Shown: one piece after another, positions 21,383 to 35,529 of the stretch
Layout: each line of letters begins with the position of its first letter
Numbering within the stretch: position 1 is the stretch's first letter
Assembly: GCF_964204865.1 (NCBI RefSeq)
Contig: NC_135254.1
Location: 2,361,001-2,425,000 of the forward strand
DNA: 64,000 nt
Source of the DNA: Styela clava
Lineage: Eukaryota; Chordata; Ascidiacea; Stolidobranchia; Styelidae
Direction of reading: 5' to 3'
The notes under the pieces: model-generated
Seen by the model: only the letters and a program-made list of their open reading frames with translations
Told to the model about the DNA's origin: nothing
The model's database searches: none
Made by a program: the position numbers and the translations under genes

Positions 21383-21970
21383 GATTTGTGACGATTGGTT
21401 ACGCATCATGTATGAATGTTCTATGCTAAGTGTTGAGAAGAACTTCTCAACATTAAAAACGATATGTGCAAAAGTTGCAATTTTAATTGATTCGTCTGTG
21501 GGTAACGTGGAATACGATTCATTGCGTTCACTCTTTTATGTGATACATCGCGAGTTCTTTGCCATCCGATGGCAGAGTGAAGTTGAACAACTTTACAAAA
21601 AATAGCAAGGACCAGGGGGTGGAATATTAAACTATAAACAAAGAGCCGAAGCTACGATACGTACCTTAAACAGGGAATAATGATATTTCCGAATCTTGGC
21701 GCTCATTCTATTGCTCAATCAATGGCAACACAATCTGAATGTGAAACTGCAAACAAGGAATCAATCTAGAGACGGTTGGATAAAGGGATAACTTGGATAA
21801 TGGCAAGGCATGTCATGGACCAATATCAATAAATGGATTGTAAGATTGGTCATGAGAAATTTAACACACCCAAACGAGGATCAATACGGCCACAACTAAT
21901 GAAAGCAACGTGGCCGCTCATTGACTTAACTCGTAAGCCAACAAGATATTGGTAGTGAGCAAATATATAA

Positions 21971-22133
21971 AAGGGATAGCGCGAACGCAGTCCCCACTAG
22001 CAGAAATTACACGACCGAGTTATCCACATTTGGGATAATCGCTAGGGTCAATTTAGTCTGGGTGCAATGACTAAACCTCGCCTAGGCAGAACCGCCTTTG
22101 TGATTGCGGTTGACTGCCTCGTCAGGTAAGTAT
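21971..22133 (-). ncRNA. U1: U1 snRNA, copy 7
   Basis: G29A in loop I; upstream form N. With copy 8 it repeats the copy 5-6 pair 1,502 bp further on. Confidence 0.95.
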
Positions 22134-22721
22134 GATTTGTGACGATTGGTTACGCATCATGAATGAATGTTCTATGCTAAGTGTTGAGAATAACTTCTCA
22201 ACATTAAAAACGATATGTGCAAAAGTTGCAATTTTAATTGATTCGTCTGTGGGTAACGTGGAATACGATTCATTGCGTTCACTTTTTTATGTGATACATC
22301 GCGAGTTCTTTGCCATCCGATGGCAGAGTGAAGTTGAACAACTTTACAAAAAATAGCAAGGACCAGGGGGTGGAATATTAAACTATAAACAATGAGCCGC
22401 AGCTACGATACGTACCTTAAACATGGAATAATGATATTTCCGAATCTTGGCGCTCATTCTATTGCTCAATCAATGGCAACACAATCTGAATGTGAAACTG
22501 CAAACAAGGAATCAATCTAGAGACTGTTGGATAAAGGGATAACTTGGATAATGGCAAGGCATGTCATGGACTAATATCAATAAATGGATTGTAAGATTGG
22601 TCATGAGAAAGATAACACACCCAAACGAGGATCAATACGGCCAAAACTAATGAAAGCAACGTGGCCGCTCATTGACTTAACTCGTAAGCCAACAAGATAT
22701 TGGTAGTGAGCAAATATATAA

Positions 22722-22884
22722 AAGGGATAGCGCGAACGCAGTCCCCACTAGCAGAAATTACACGACCGAGTTATCCACATTTGGGATAATCGCTAGGGTC
22801 AATTTAGTCTGGGTGCAATGACTAAACCTCGCCTAGGCAGAACCGCCTTTGTGATCGCGGTTGACTGCCTCGTCAGGTAAGTAT
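22722..22884 (-). ncRNA. U1: U1 snRNA, copy 8
   Basis: Consensus RNA; upstream form K. Downstream hairpin broken as in copy 6. Confidence 0.95.
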
Positions 22885-23472
22885 GATTTGTGACGATTGG
22901 TTACGCATCATGTATGAATGTTCTATGCTAAGTGTTGAGAAGAACTTCTCAACATTAAAAACGATATGTGCAAAAGTTGCAATTTTAATTGATTCGTCTG
23001 TGGGTAACGTGGAATACGATTCATTGCGTTCACTCTTTTATGTGATACATCGCGAGTTCTTTGCCATCCGATGGCAGAGTGAAGTTGAACAACTTTACAA
23101 AAAATAGCAAGGACCAGGGGGTGGAATATTAAACTATAAACAAAGAGCCGCAGCTACGATACGTACCTTAAACAGGGAATAATGATATTTCCGAATCTTG
23201 GCGCTCATTCTATTGCTCAATCAATGGCAACACAATCTGAATGTGAAACTGCAAACAAGGAATCAATCTAGAGACGGTTGGATAAAGGGATAACTTGGAT
23301 AATGGCAAGGCATGTCATGGACCAATATCAATAAATGGATTGTAAGATTGGTCATGAGAAATTTAACACACCCAAACGAGGATCAATACGGCCACAACTA
23401 ATGAAAGCAACGTGGCCGCTCATTGACTTAACTCGTAAGCCAACAAGATATTGGTAGTGAGCAAATATATAA

Positions 23473-23635
23473 AAGGGATAGCGCGAACGCAGTCCCCACT
23501 AGCAGAAATTACACGACCGAGTTATCCACATTTGGGATAATCGCTAGGGTCAATTTAGTCTGGGTGCAATGACTAAACCTCGCCTAGGCAGAACCGCCTT
23601 TGTGATCGCGGTTGACTGCCTCGTCAGGTAAGTAT
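23473..23635 (-). ncRNA. U1: U1 snRNA, copy 9
   Basis: Consensus RNA; upstream form N. Confidence 0.95.
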
Positions 23636-24223
23636 GATTTGTGACGATTGGTTACGCATCATGAATGAATGTTCTATGCTAAGTGTTGAGAATAACTTCT
23701 CAACATTAAAAACGATATGTGCAAAAGTTGCAATTTTAATTGATTCGTCTGTGGGTAACGTGGAATACGATTCATTGCGTTCACTTTTTTATGTGATACA
23801 TCGCGAGTTCTTTGCCATCCGATGGCAGAGTGAAGTTGAACAACTTTACAAAAAATAGCAAGGACCAGGGGGTGGAATATTAAACTATAAACAATGAGCC
23901 GCAGCTACGATAAGTACCTTAAACAGGGAATAATGATATTTCCGAATCTTGGCGCTCATTCTATTGCTATATCAATGGCAACACAATCTGAATGTGAAAC
24001 TGCAAACAAGGAATCAATCTAGAGACGGTTGGATAAAGGGATAACTTGGATAATGGCAAGGCATGTCATGGACTAATATCAATAAATGGATTGTAAGATT
24101 GGTCATGAGAAAGATAACACACCCAAACGAGGATCAATACGGCCACAACTAATGAAAGCAACGTGGCCGCTCATTGACTTAACTCGTAAGCCAACAAGAT
24201 ATTGGTAGTGAGCAAATATATAA

Positions 24224-24386
24224 AAGGGATAGCGCGAACGCAGTCCCCACTAGCAGAAATTACACGACCGAGTTATCCACATTTGGGATAATCGCTAGGG
24301 TCAATTTAGTCTGGGTGCAATGACTAAACCTCGCCTAGGCAGAACCGCCTTTGTGATCGCGGTTGACAGCCTCGTCAGGTAAGTAT
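24224..24386 (-). ncRNA. U1: U1 snRNA, copy 10
   Basis: A19U in stem I; upstream form G. With copy 11 it forms a dimer duplicated as copies 12-13. Confidence 0.95.
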
Positions 24387-24974
24387 GACTTGTTACGATT
24401 GGTTACGCATCATGAATGAATGTTCTATGCTAAATGTTGAGAAGAAGTTCTCAACATTAAAAACGATATGTGCAAAAGTTGCAATTTTAATTGATTCGTC
24501 TGTGGGTAACGTGGAATACGATTCATTGCGTTCACCCTTTTATGTGATACATCGCGAGTTCTTTGCCATCCGATGGCAGAGTGAAGTTGAACAACTTTAC
24601 AAAAAATAGCAAGGACCAGGGGGTGGTATATTAAACTATAAACAATGAGCCGCAGCTACGATACGTACCTTAAACATGGAATAATGATATTTCCGAATCT
24701 TGGCGCTCATTCTATTGCTCAATCAATGGCAACACAATCTGAATGTGAAACTGCAAACAAGGAATCAATCTAGAGACGGTTGGATAAAGGGATAACTTGG
24801 ATAATGGCAAGGCATGTCATGGACTAATATCAATAAATGGATTGTAAGATTGGTCATGAGAAAGATAACACACCCAAACGAGGATCAATACGGCCACAAT
24901 TAATGAAAGCAACGTGGCCACTCATTGACTTAACACGTAAGCCAACAAGATATTGGTAGTGAGCAAATATATAA

Positions 24975-25137
24975 AAGGGATAGCGCGAACGCAGTCCCCA
25001 CTAGCAGAAATTACACGACCGAGTTATCCACATTTGGGATAATCGCTAGGGTCAATTTAGTCTGGGTGCAATGACTAAACCTCGCCTAGGCAGAACCGCC
25101 TTTGTGATCGCGGTTGACTGCCTCGTCAGGTAAGTAT
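24975..25137 (-). ncRNA. U1: U1 snRNA, copy 11
   Basis: Consensus RNA; upstream form N. Downstream hairpin end pair lost, as in copies 3 and 13. Confidence 0.95.
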
Positions 25138-25725
25138 GATTTGTGACGATTGGTTACGCATCATGAATGAATGTTCTATGCTAAGTGTTGAGAATAACTT
25201 CTCAACATTAAAAACGATATGTGCAAAAGTTGCAATTTTAATTGATTCGTCTGTGGGTAACGTGGAATACGATTCATTGCGTTCACTTTTTTATGTGATA
25301 CATCGCGAGTTCTTTGCCATCCGATGGCAGAGTGAAGTTGAACAACTTTACAAAAAATAGCAAGGACCAGGGGGTGGAATATTAAACTATAAACAATGAG
25401 CCGCAGCTACGATAAGTACCTTAAACAGGGAATAATGATATTTCCGAATCTTGGCGCTCATTCTATTGCTATATCAATGGCAACACAATCTGAATGTGAA
25501 ACTGCAAACAAGGAATCAATCTATAGACGGTTGGATAAAGGGATAACTTGGATAATGGCAAGGCATGTCATGGACTAATATCAATAAATGGATTGTAAGA
25601 TTGGTCATGAGAAAGATAACACACCCAAACGAGGATCAATACGGCCACAACTAATGAAAGCAACGTGGCCGCTCATTGACTTAACTCGTAAGCCAACAAG
25701 ATATTGGTAGTGAGCAAATATATAA

Positions 25726-25888
25726 AAGGGATAGCGCGAACGCAGTCCCCACTAGCAGAAATTACACGACCGAGTTATCCACATTTGGGATAATCGCTAG
25801 GGTCAATTTAGTCTGGGTGCAATGACTAAACCTCGCCTAGGCAGAACCGCCTTTGTGATCGCGGTTGACAGCCTCGTCAGGTAAGTAT
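25726..25888 (-). ncRNA. U1: U1 snRNA, copy 12
   Basis: A19U in stem I; upstream form G. Lies 7,522 bp from copy 2 and begins a repeat of the copy 2-6 series. Confidence 0.95.
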
Positions 25889-26476
25889 GACTTGTTACGA
25901 TTGGTTACGCATCATGAATGAATGTTCTATGCTAAATGTTGAGAAGAAGTTCTCAACATTAAAAACGATATGTGCAAAAGTTGCAATTTTAATTGATTCG
26001 TCTGTGGGTAACGTGGAATACGATTCATTGCGTTCACCCTTTTATGTGATACATCGCGAGTTCTTTGCCATCCGATGGCAGAGTGAAGTTGAACAACTTT
26101 ACAAAAAATAGCAAGGACCAGGGGGTGGTATATTAAACTATAAACAATGAGCCGCAGCTACGATACGTACCTTAAACATGGAATAATGATATTTCCGAAT
26201 CTTGGCGCTCATTCTATTGCTCAATCAATGGCAACACAATCTGAATGTGAAACTGCAAACAAGGAATCAATCTAGAGACGGTTGGATAAAGGGATAACTT
26301 GGATAATGGCAAGGCATGTCATGGACTAATATCAATAAATGGATTGTAAGATTGGTCATGAGAAAGATAACACACCCAAACGAGGATCAATACGGCCACA
26401 ATTAATGAAAGCAACGTGGCCACTCATTGACTTAACACGTAAGCCAACAAGATATTGGTAGTGAGCAAATATATAA

Positions 26477-26639
26477 AAGGGATAGCGCGAACGCAGTCCC
26501 CACTAGCAGAAATTACACGACCGAGTTATCCACATTTGGGATAATCGCTAGGGTCAATTTAGTCTGGGTGCAATGACTAAACCTCGCCTAGGCAGAACCG
26601 CCTTTGTGATCGCGGTTGACTGCCTCGTCAGGTAAGTAT
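26477..26639 (-). ncRNA. U1: U1 snRNA, copy 13
   Basis: Consensus RNA; upstream form N; counterpart of copy 3. Confidence 0.95.
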
Positions 26640-27239
26640 GATTTGTGACGATTGGTTACGCATCATGAATGAATGTTCTATGCTAAGTGTTGAGAATAAC
26701 TTCTCAACATTAAAAACGATATGTGCAAAAGTTGCAATTTTAATTGATTCGTCTGTGGGTAACGTGGAATACGATTCATTGCGTTCACTCTTTTATGTGA
26801 TACATCGCGAGTTCTTTGCCATCCGATGGCAGAGTGAAGTTGAACAACTTTACAAAAAATAGCAAGGACCAGGGGGTGGAATATTAAACTATAAACAATG
26901 AGCCGCAGCTACGATAAGTACCTTAAACAGGGAATAATGATATTTCCGAATCTTGGCGCTCATTCTATTGCTCAATCAATGGCAACACAATCTGAATGTG
27001 AAACTGCAAACAAGGAATCAATCTAGAGACGGTTGGATAAAGGGATAACTTGGATAATGGCAAGGCATGTCATGGACTAATATCAATAAATAAATTAATA
27101 AATGGATTGTAAGATTGGTCATGAGAAATTTAACACACCCAAACGAGGATCAATACGGCCACAACTAATGAAAGCAACGTGGCCGCTCATTGACTTAACC
27201 CGTAAGCCAACAGGATATTGGTAGTGAGCAAATATATAA

Positions 27240-27402
27240 AAGGGATAGCGCGAACGCAGTCCCCACTAGCAGAAATTACACGACCGAGTTATCCACATTT
27301 GGGATAATCGCTAGGGTCAATTTAGTCTGGGTGCAATGACTAAACCTCGCCTAGGCAGAACCGTCTTTGTGATCGCGGTTGACTGCCTCGTCAGGTAAGT
27401 AT
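27240..27402 (-). ncRNA. U1: U1 snRNA, copy 14
   Basis: G39A at the closing pair of loop I; upstream form K; counterpart of copy 4. Confidence 0.95.
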
Positions 27403-27990
27403 GATTTGTGACGATTGGTTACGCATCATGTATGAATGTTCTATGCTAAGTGTTGAGAAGAACTTCTCAACATTAAAAACGATATGTGCAAAAGTTGCAA
27501 TTTTAATTGATTCGTCTGTGGGTAACGTGGAATACGATTCATTGCGTTCACTCTTTTATGTGATACATCGCGAGTTCTTTGCCATCCGATGGCAGAGTGA
27601 AGTTGAACAACTTTACAAAAAATAGCAAGGACCAGGGGGTGGAATATTAAACTATAAACAATGAGCCGCAGCTACGATAAGTACCTTAAACAGGGAATAA
27701 TGATATTTCCGAATCTTGGCGCTCATTCTATTGCTATATCAATGGCAACACAATCTGAATGTGAAACTGCAAACAAGGAATCAATCTAGAGACGGTTGGA
27801 TAAAGGGATAACTTGGATAATGGCAAGGCATGTCATGGACCAATATCAATAAATGGATTGTAAGATTGGTCATGAGAAAGATAACACACCCAAACGAGGA
27901 TCAATACGGCCACAACTAATGAAAGCAACGTGGCCGCTCATTGACTTAACTCGTAAGCCAACAAGATATTGGTAGTGAGCAAATATATAA

Positions 27991-28153
27991 AAGGGATAGC
28001 GCGAACGCAGTCCCCACTAGCAGAAATTACACGACCGAGTTATCCACATTTGGGATAATCGCTAGGGTCAATTTAGTCTGGGTGCAATGACTAAACCTCG
28101 CCTAGGCAGAACCGCCTTTGTGATTGCGGTTGACTGCCTCGTCAGGTAAGTAT
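27991..28153 (-). ncRNA. U1: U1 snRNA, copy 15
   Basis: G29A in loop I; upstream form N; counterpart of copy 5. Confidence 0.95.
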
Positions 28154-28741
28154 GATTTGTGACGATTGGTTACGCATCATGAATGAATGTTCTATGCTAA
28201 GTGTTGAGAATAACTTCTCAACATTAAAAACGATATGTGCAAAAGTTGCAATTTTAATTGATTCGTCTGTGGGTAACGTGGAATACGATTCATTGCGTTC
28301 ACTTTTTTATGTGATACATCGCGAGTTCTTTGCCATCCGATGGCAGAGTGAAGTTGAACAACTTTACAAAAAATAGCAAGGACCAGGGGGTGGAATATTA
28401 AACTATAAACAATGAGCCGCAGCTACGATACGTACCTTAAACATGGAATAATGATATTTCCGAATCTTGGCGCTCATTCTATTGCTCAATCAATGGCAAC
28501 ACAATCTGAATGTGAAACTGCAAACAAGGAATCAATCTAGAGACTGTTGGATAAAGGGATAACTTGGATAATGGCAAGGCATGTCATGGACTAATATCAA
28601 TAAATGGATTGTAAGATTGGTCATGAGAAAGATAACACACCCAAACGAGGATCAATACGGCCACAACTAATGAAAGCAACGTGGCCGCTCATTGACTTAA
28701 CTCGTAAGCCAACAAGATATTGGTAGTGAGCAAATATATAA

Positions 28742-28904
28742 AAGGGATAGCGCGAACGCAGTCCCCACTAGCAGAAATTACACGACCGAGTTATCCACAT
28801 TTGGGATAATCGCTAGGGTCAATTTAGTCTGGGTGCAATGACTAAACCTCGCCTAGGCAGAACCGCCTTTGTGATCGCGGTTGACTGCCTCGTCAGGTAA
28901 GTAT
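28742..28904 (-). ncRNA. U1: U1 snRNA, copy 16
   Basis: Consensus RNA; upstream form K. Confidence 0.95.
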
Positions 28905-29492
28905 GATTTGTGACGATTGGTTACGCATCATGTATGAATGTTCTATGCTAAGTGTTGAGAAGAACTTCTCAACATTAAAAACGATATGTGCAAAAGTTGC
29001 AATTTTAATTGATTCGTCTGTGGGTAACGTGGAATACGATTCATTGCGTTCACTCTTTTATGTGATACATCGCGAGTTCTTTGCCATCCGATGGCAGAGT
29101 GAAGTTGAACAACTTTACAAAAAATAGCAAGGACCAGGGGGTGGAATATTAAACTATAAACAAAGAGCCGCAGCTACGATACGTACCTTAAACAGGGAAT
29201 AATGATATTTCCGAATCTTGGCGCTCATTCTATTGCTCAATCAATGGCAACACAATCTGAATGTGAAACTGCAAACAAGGAATCAATCTAGAGACGGTTG
29301 GATAAAGGGATAACTTGGATAATGGCAAGGCATGTCATGGATCAATATCAATAAATGGATTGTAAGATTGGTCATGAGAAATTTAACACACCCAAACGAG
29401 GATCAATACGGCCACAACTAATGAAAGCAACGTGGCCGCTCATTGACTTAACTCGTAAGCCAACAAGATATTGGTAGTGAGCAAATATATAA

Positions 29493-29655
29493 AAGGGATA
29501 GCGCGAACGCAGTCCCCACTAGCAGAAATTACACGACCGAGTTATCCACATTTGGGATAATCGCTAGGGTCAATTTAGTCTGGGTGCAATGACTAAACCT
29601 CGCCTAGGCAGAACCGCCTTTGTGATCGCGGTTGACTGCCTCGTCAGGTAAGTAT
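29493..29655 (-). ncRNA. U1: U1 snRNA, copy 17
   Basis: Consensus RNA; upstream form N. Confidence 0.95.
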
Positions 29656-30243
29656 GATTTGTGACGATTGGTTACGCATCATGAATGAATGTTCTATGCT
29701 AAGTGTTGAGAATAACTTCTCAACATTAAAAACGATATGTGCAAAAGTTGCAATTTTAATTGATTCGTCTGTGGGTAACGTGGAATACGATTCATTGCGT
29801 TCACTTTTTTATGTGATACATCGCGAGTTCTTTGCCATCCGATGGCAGAGTGAAGTTGAACAACTTTACAAAAAATAGCAAGGACCAGGGGGTGGAATAT
29901 TAAACTATAAACAATGAGCCGCAGCTACGATAAGTACCTTAAACAGGGAATAATGATATTTCCGAATCTTGGCGCTCATTCTATTGCTATATCAATGGCA
30001 ACACAATCTGAATGTGAAACTGCAAACAAGGAATCAATCTAGAGACGGTTGGATAAAGGGATAACTTGGATAATGGCAAGGCATGTCATGGACTAATATC
30101 AATAAATGGATTGTAAGATTGGTCATGAGAAAGATAACACACCCAAACGAGGATCAATACGGCCACAACTAATGAAAGCAACGTGGCCGCTCATTGACTT
30201 AACTCGTAAGCCAACAAGATATTGGTAGTGAGCAAATATATAA

Positions 30244-30406
30244 AAGGGATAGCGCGAACGCAGTCCCCACTAGCAGAAATTACACGACCGAGTTATCCAC
30301 ATTTGGGCTAATCGCTAGGGTCAATTTAGTCTGGGTGCAATGACTAAACCTCGCCTAGGCAGAACCGCCTTTGTGATCGCGGTTGACTGCCTCGTCAGGT
30401 AAGTAT
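30244..30406 (-). ncRNA. U1: U1 snRNA, copy 18
   Basis: U99G, replacing the U99-A111 pair of stem III by a G-A mismatch. Linked to GTACAA in place of GTGGAA about 127 bp upstream. Form K. First of seven copies of this type. Confidence 0.95.
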
Positions 30407-30999
30407 GATTTGTGACGATTGGTTACGCATCATGTATGAATGTTCTATGCTAAGTGTTGAGAAGAACTTCTCAACATTAAAAACGATATGTGCAAAAGTT
30501 GCAATTTTAATTGATTCGTCTGTGGGTAACGTACAATACGATTCATTGCGTTCACTCTTTTATGTGATACATCGCGAGTTCTTTGCCATCCGATGGCAGA
30601 GTGAAGTTGAACAACTTTACAAAAAATAGCAAGGACCAGGGGGTGGAATATTAAACTATAAACAAAGAGCCGCAGCTACGATACGTACCTTAAACAGGGA
30701 ATAATGATATTTCCGAATCTTGGCGCTCATTCTATTGCTCAATCAATGGCAACACAATCTGAATGTGAAACTGCAAACAAGGAATCAATCTAGAGACGGT
30801 TGGATAAAGGGCTAAAATGGCAAGGCATGTCATGGACTAATATCAATAAATAAATTAATAAATGGATTGTAAGATTGGTCATGAGAAATTTAACACACCC
30901 AAACGAGGATCAATACGGCCACAACTAATGAAAGCAACGTGGCCGCTCATTGACTTAACTCGTAAGCCAACAAGATATTGGTAGTGAGCAAATATATAA

Positions 31000-31162
31000 A
31001 AGGGATAGCGCGAACGCAGTCCCCACTAGCAGAAATTACACGACCGAGTTATCCACATTTGGGATAATCGCTAGGGTCAATTTAGTCTGGGTGCAATGAC
31101 TAAACCTCGCCTAGGCAGAACCGCCTTTGTGATCGCGGTTGACTGCTTCGTCAGGTAAGTAT
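31000..31162 (-). ncRNA. U1: U1 snRNA, copy 19
   Basis: G16A, breaking G16-C49 in stem I. Form K. Preceded by a 756-bp interval caused by a 7-bp spacer loss near 30813. Confidence 0.95.
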
Positions 31163-31750
31163 GATTTGTGACGATTGGTTACGCATCATGAATGAATGTT
31201 CTATGCTAAGTGTTGAGAAGAACTTCTCAACATTAAAAACGATATGTGCAAAAGTTGCAATTTTAATTGATTCGTCTGTGGGTAACGTGGAATACGATTC
31301 ATTGCGTTCACTTTTTTATGTGATACATCGCGAGTTCTTTGCCATCCGATGGCAGAGTGAAGTTGAACAACTTTACAAAAAATAGCAAGGACCAGGGGGT
31401 GGAATATTAAACTATAAACAATGAGCCGCAGCTACGATAAGTACCTTAAACAGGGAATAATGATATTTCCGAATCTTGGCGCTCATTCTATTGCTATATC
31501 AATGGCAACACAATCTGAATGTGAAACTGCAAACAAGGAATCAATTTAGAGACGGTTGGATAAAGGGATAACTTGGATAATGGCAAGGCATGTCATGGAC
31601 TAATATCAATAAATGGATTGTAAGATTGGTCATGAGAAAGATAACACACCCAAACGAGGATCAATACGGCCACAACTAATGAAAGCAACGTGGCCGCTCA
31701 TTGACTTAACTCGTAAGCCAACAAGATATTGGTAGTGAGCAAATATATAA

Positions 31751-31913
31751 AAGGGATAGCGCGAACGCAGTCCCCACTAGCAGAAATTACACGACCGAGT
31801 TATCCACATTTGGGCTAATCGCTAGGGTCAATTTAGTCTGGGTGCAATGACTAAACCTCGCCTAGGCAGAACCGCCTTTGTGATCGCGGTTGACTGCCTC
31901 GTCAGGTAAGTAT
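31751..31913 (-). ncRNA. U1: U1 snRNA, copy 20
   Basis: U99G in stem III with the upstream GTACAA variant; form K. Confidence 0.95.
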
Positions 31914-32513
31914 GATTTGTGACGATTGGTTACGCATCATGTATGAATGTTCTATGCTAAGTGTTGAGAAGAACTTCTCAACATTAAAAACGATATGTGC
32001 AAAAGTTGCAATTTTAATTGATTCGTCTGTGGGTAACGTACAATACGATTCATTGCGTTCACTCTTTTATGTGATACATCGCGAGTTCTTTGCCATCCGA
32101 TGGCAGAGTGAAGTTGAACAACTTTACAAAAAATAGCAAGGACCAGGGGGTGGAATATTAAACTATAAACAAAGAGCCGCAGCTACGATACGTACCTTAA
32201 ACAGGGAATAATGATATTTCCGAATCTTGGCGCTCATTCTATTGCTCAATCAATGGCAACACAATCTGAATGTGAAACTGCAAACAAGGAATCAATCTAG
32301 AGACGGTTGGATAAAGGGCTAACTTGGATAATGGCAAGGCATGTCATGGACTAATATCAATAAATAAATTAATAAATGGATTGTAAGATTGGTCATGAGA
32401 AATTTAACACACCCAAACGAGGATCAATACGGCCACAACTAATGAAAGCAACGTGGCCGCTCATTGACTTAACTCGTAAGCCAACAAGATATTGGTAGTG
32501 AGCAAATATATAA

Positions 32514-32676
32514 AAGGGATAGCGCGAACGCAGTCCCCACTAGCAGAAATTACACGACCGAGTTATCCACATTTGGGATAATCGCTAGGGTCAATTTAGT
32601 CTGGGTGCAATGACTAAACCTCGCCTAGGCAGAACCGCCTTTGTGATCGCGGTTGACTGCTTCGTCAGGTAAGTAT
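32514..32676 (-). ncRNA. U1: U1 snRNA, copy 21
   Basis: G16A in stem I; form K. Its upstream spacer carries CTTGAACATGG and GGAATAAATC, otherwise seen only with copy 33. Confidence 0.95.
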
Positions 32677-33276
32677 GATTTGTGACGATTGGTTACGCAT
32701 CATGAATGAATGTTCTATGCTAAGTGTTGAGAAGAACTTCTCAACATTAAAAACGATATGTGCAAAAGTTGCAATTTTAATTGATTCGTCTGTGGGTAAC
32801 GTGGAATACGATTCATTGCGTTCACTCTTTTATGTGATACATCGCGAGTTCTTTGCCATCCGATGGCAGAGTGAAGTTGAACAACTTTACAAAAAATAGC
32901 AAGGACCAGGGGGTGGTATATTAAACTATAAACAATGAGCCGCAGCTACGATACGTACCTTGAACATGGAATAATGATATTTCCGAATCTTGGCGCTCAT
33001 TCTATTGCTCAATCAATGGCAACACAATCTGAATGTGAAACTGCAAACAAGGAATAAATCTAGAGACGGTTGGATAAAGGGCTAACTTGGATAATGGCAA
33101 GGCATGTCATGGACTAATATCAATAAATAAATTAATAAATGGATTGTAAGATTGGTCATGAGAAATTTAACACACCCAAACGAGGATCAATACGGCCACA
33201 ACTAATGAAAGCAACGTGGCCGCTCATTGACTTAACCCGTAAGCCAACAGGATATTGGTAGTGAGCAAATATATAA

Positions 33277-33439
33277 AAGGGATAGCGCGAACGCAGTCCC
33301 CACTAGCAGAAATTACACGACCGAGTTATCCACATTTGGGATAATCGCTAGGGTCAATTTAGTCTGGGTGCAATGACTAAACCTCGCCTAGGCAGAACCG
33401 CCTTTGTGATCGCGGTTGACTGCCTCGTCAGGTAAGTAT
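33277..33439 (-). ncRNA. U1: U1 snRNA, copy 22
   Basis: Consensus RNA; form K. Starts a block (copies 22-26) that repeats copies 14-18 at 6,036-6,037 bp. Confidence 0.95.
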
Positions 33440-34027
33440 GATTTGTGACGATTGGTTACGCATCATGTATGAATGTTCTATGCTAAGTGTTGAGAAGAAC
33501 TTCTCAACATTAAAAACGATATGTGCAAAAGTTGCAATTTTAATTGATTCGTCTGTGGGTAACGTGGAATACGATTCATTGCGTTCACTCTTTTATGTGA
33601 TACATCGCGAGTTCTTTGCCATCCGATGGCAGAGTGAAGTTGAACAACTTTACAAAAAATAGCAAGGACCAGGGGGTGGAATATTAAACTATAAACAATG
33701 AGCCGCAGCTACGATAAGTACCTTAAACAGGGAATAATGATATTTCCGAATCTTGGCGCTCATTCTATTGCTATATCAATGGCAACACAATCTGAATGTG
33801 AAACTGCAAACAAGGAATCAATCTAGAGACGGTTGGATAAAGGGATAACTTGGATAATGGCAAGGCATGTCATGGACCAATATCAATAAATGGATTGTAA
33901 GATTGGTCATGAGAAAGATAACACACCCAAACGAGGATCAATACGGCCACAACTAATGAAAGCAACGTGGCCGCTCATTGACTTAACTCGTAAGCCAACA
34001 AGATATTGGTAGTGAGCAAATATATAA

Positions 34028-34190
34028 AAGGGATAGCGCGAACGCAGTCCCCACTAGCAGAAATTACACGACCGAGTTATCCACATTTGGGATAATCGCT
34101 AGGGTCAATTTAGTCTGGGTGCAATGACTAAACCTCGCCTAGGCAGAACCGCCTTTGTGATTGCGGTTGACTGCCTCGTCAGGTAAGTAT
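34028..34190 (-). ncRNA. U1: U1 snRNA, copy 23
   Basis: G29A in loop I; form N; counterpart of copy 15. Confidence 0.95.
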
Positions 34191-34778
34191 GATTTGTGAC
34201 GATTGGTTACGCATCATGAATGAATGTTCTATGCTAAGTGTTGAGAATAACTTCTCAACATTAAAAACGATATGTGCAAAAGTTGCAATTTTAATTGATT
34301 CGTCTGTGGGTAACGTGGAATACGATTCATTGCGTTCACTTTTTTATGTGATACATCGCGAGTTCTTTGCCATCCGATGGCAGAGTGAAGTTGAACAACT
34401 TTACAAAAAATAGCAAGGACCAGGGGGTGGAATATTAAACTATAAACAATGAGCCGCAGCTACGATACGTACCTTAAACATGGAATAATGATATTTCCGA
34501 ATCTTGGCGCTCATTCTATTGCTCAATCAATGGCAACACAATCTGAATGTGAAACTGCAAACAAGGAATCAATCTAGAGACTGTTGGATAAAGGGATAAC
34601 TTGGATAATGGCAAGGCATGTCATGGACTAATATCAATAAATGGATTGTAAGATTGGTCATGAGAAAGATAACACACCCAAACGAGGATCAATACGGCCA
34701 CAACTAATGAAAGCAACGTGGCCGCTCATTGACTTAACTCGTAAGCCAACAAGATATTGGTAGTGAGCAAATATATAA

Positions 34779-34941
34779 AAGGGATAGCGCGAACGCAGTC
34801 CCCACTAGCAGAAATTACACGACCGAGTTATCCACATTTGGGATAATCGCTAGGGTCAATTTAGTCTGGGTGCAATGACTAAACCTCGCCTAGGCAGAAC
34901 CGCCTTTGTGATCGCGGTTGACTGCCTCGTCAGGTAAGTAT
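34779..34941 (-). ncRNA. U1: U1 snRNA, copy 24
   Basis: Consensus RNA; form K. Confidence 0.95.
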
Positions 34942-35529
34942 GATTTGTGACGATTGGTTACGCATCATGTATGAATGTTCTATGCTAAGTGTTGAGAAGA
35001 ACTTCTCAACATTAAAAACGATATGTGCAAAAGTTGCAATTTTAATTGATTCGTCTGTGGGTAACGTGGAATACGATTCATTGCGTTCACTCTTTTATGT
35101 GATACATCGCGAGTTCTTTGCCATCCGATGGCAGAGTGAAGTTGAACAACTTTACAAAAAATAGCAAGGACCAGGGGGTGGAATATTAAACTATAAACAA
35201 AGAGCCGCAGCTACGATACGTACCTTAAACAGGGAATAATGATATTTCCGAATCTTGGCGCTCATTCTATTGCTCAATCAATGGCAACACAATCTGAATG
35301 TGAAACTGCAAACAAGGAATCAATCTAGAGACGGTTGGATAAAGGGATAACTTGGATAATGGCAAGGCATGTCATGGACCAATATCAATAAATGGATTGT
35401 AAGATTGGTCATGAGAAATTTAACACACCCAAACGAGGATCAATACGGCCACAACTAATGAAAGCAACGTGGCCGCTCATTGACTTAACTCGTAAGCCAA
35501 CAAGATATTGGTAGTGAGCAAATATATAA

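Noticed and set aside
25396-25578. 60-residue + strand frame in the spacer
   Set aside because: It is open in one unit only because of a single substitution (CTAGAG to CTATAG); it is closed elsewhere.
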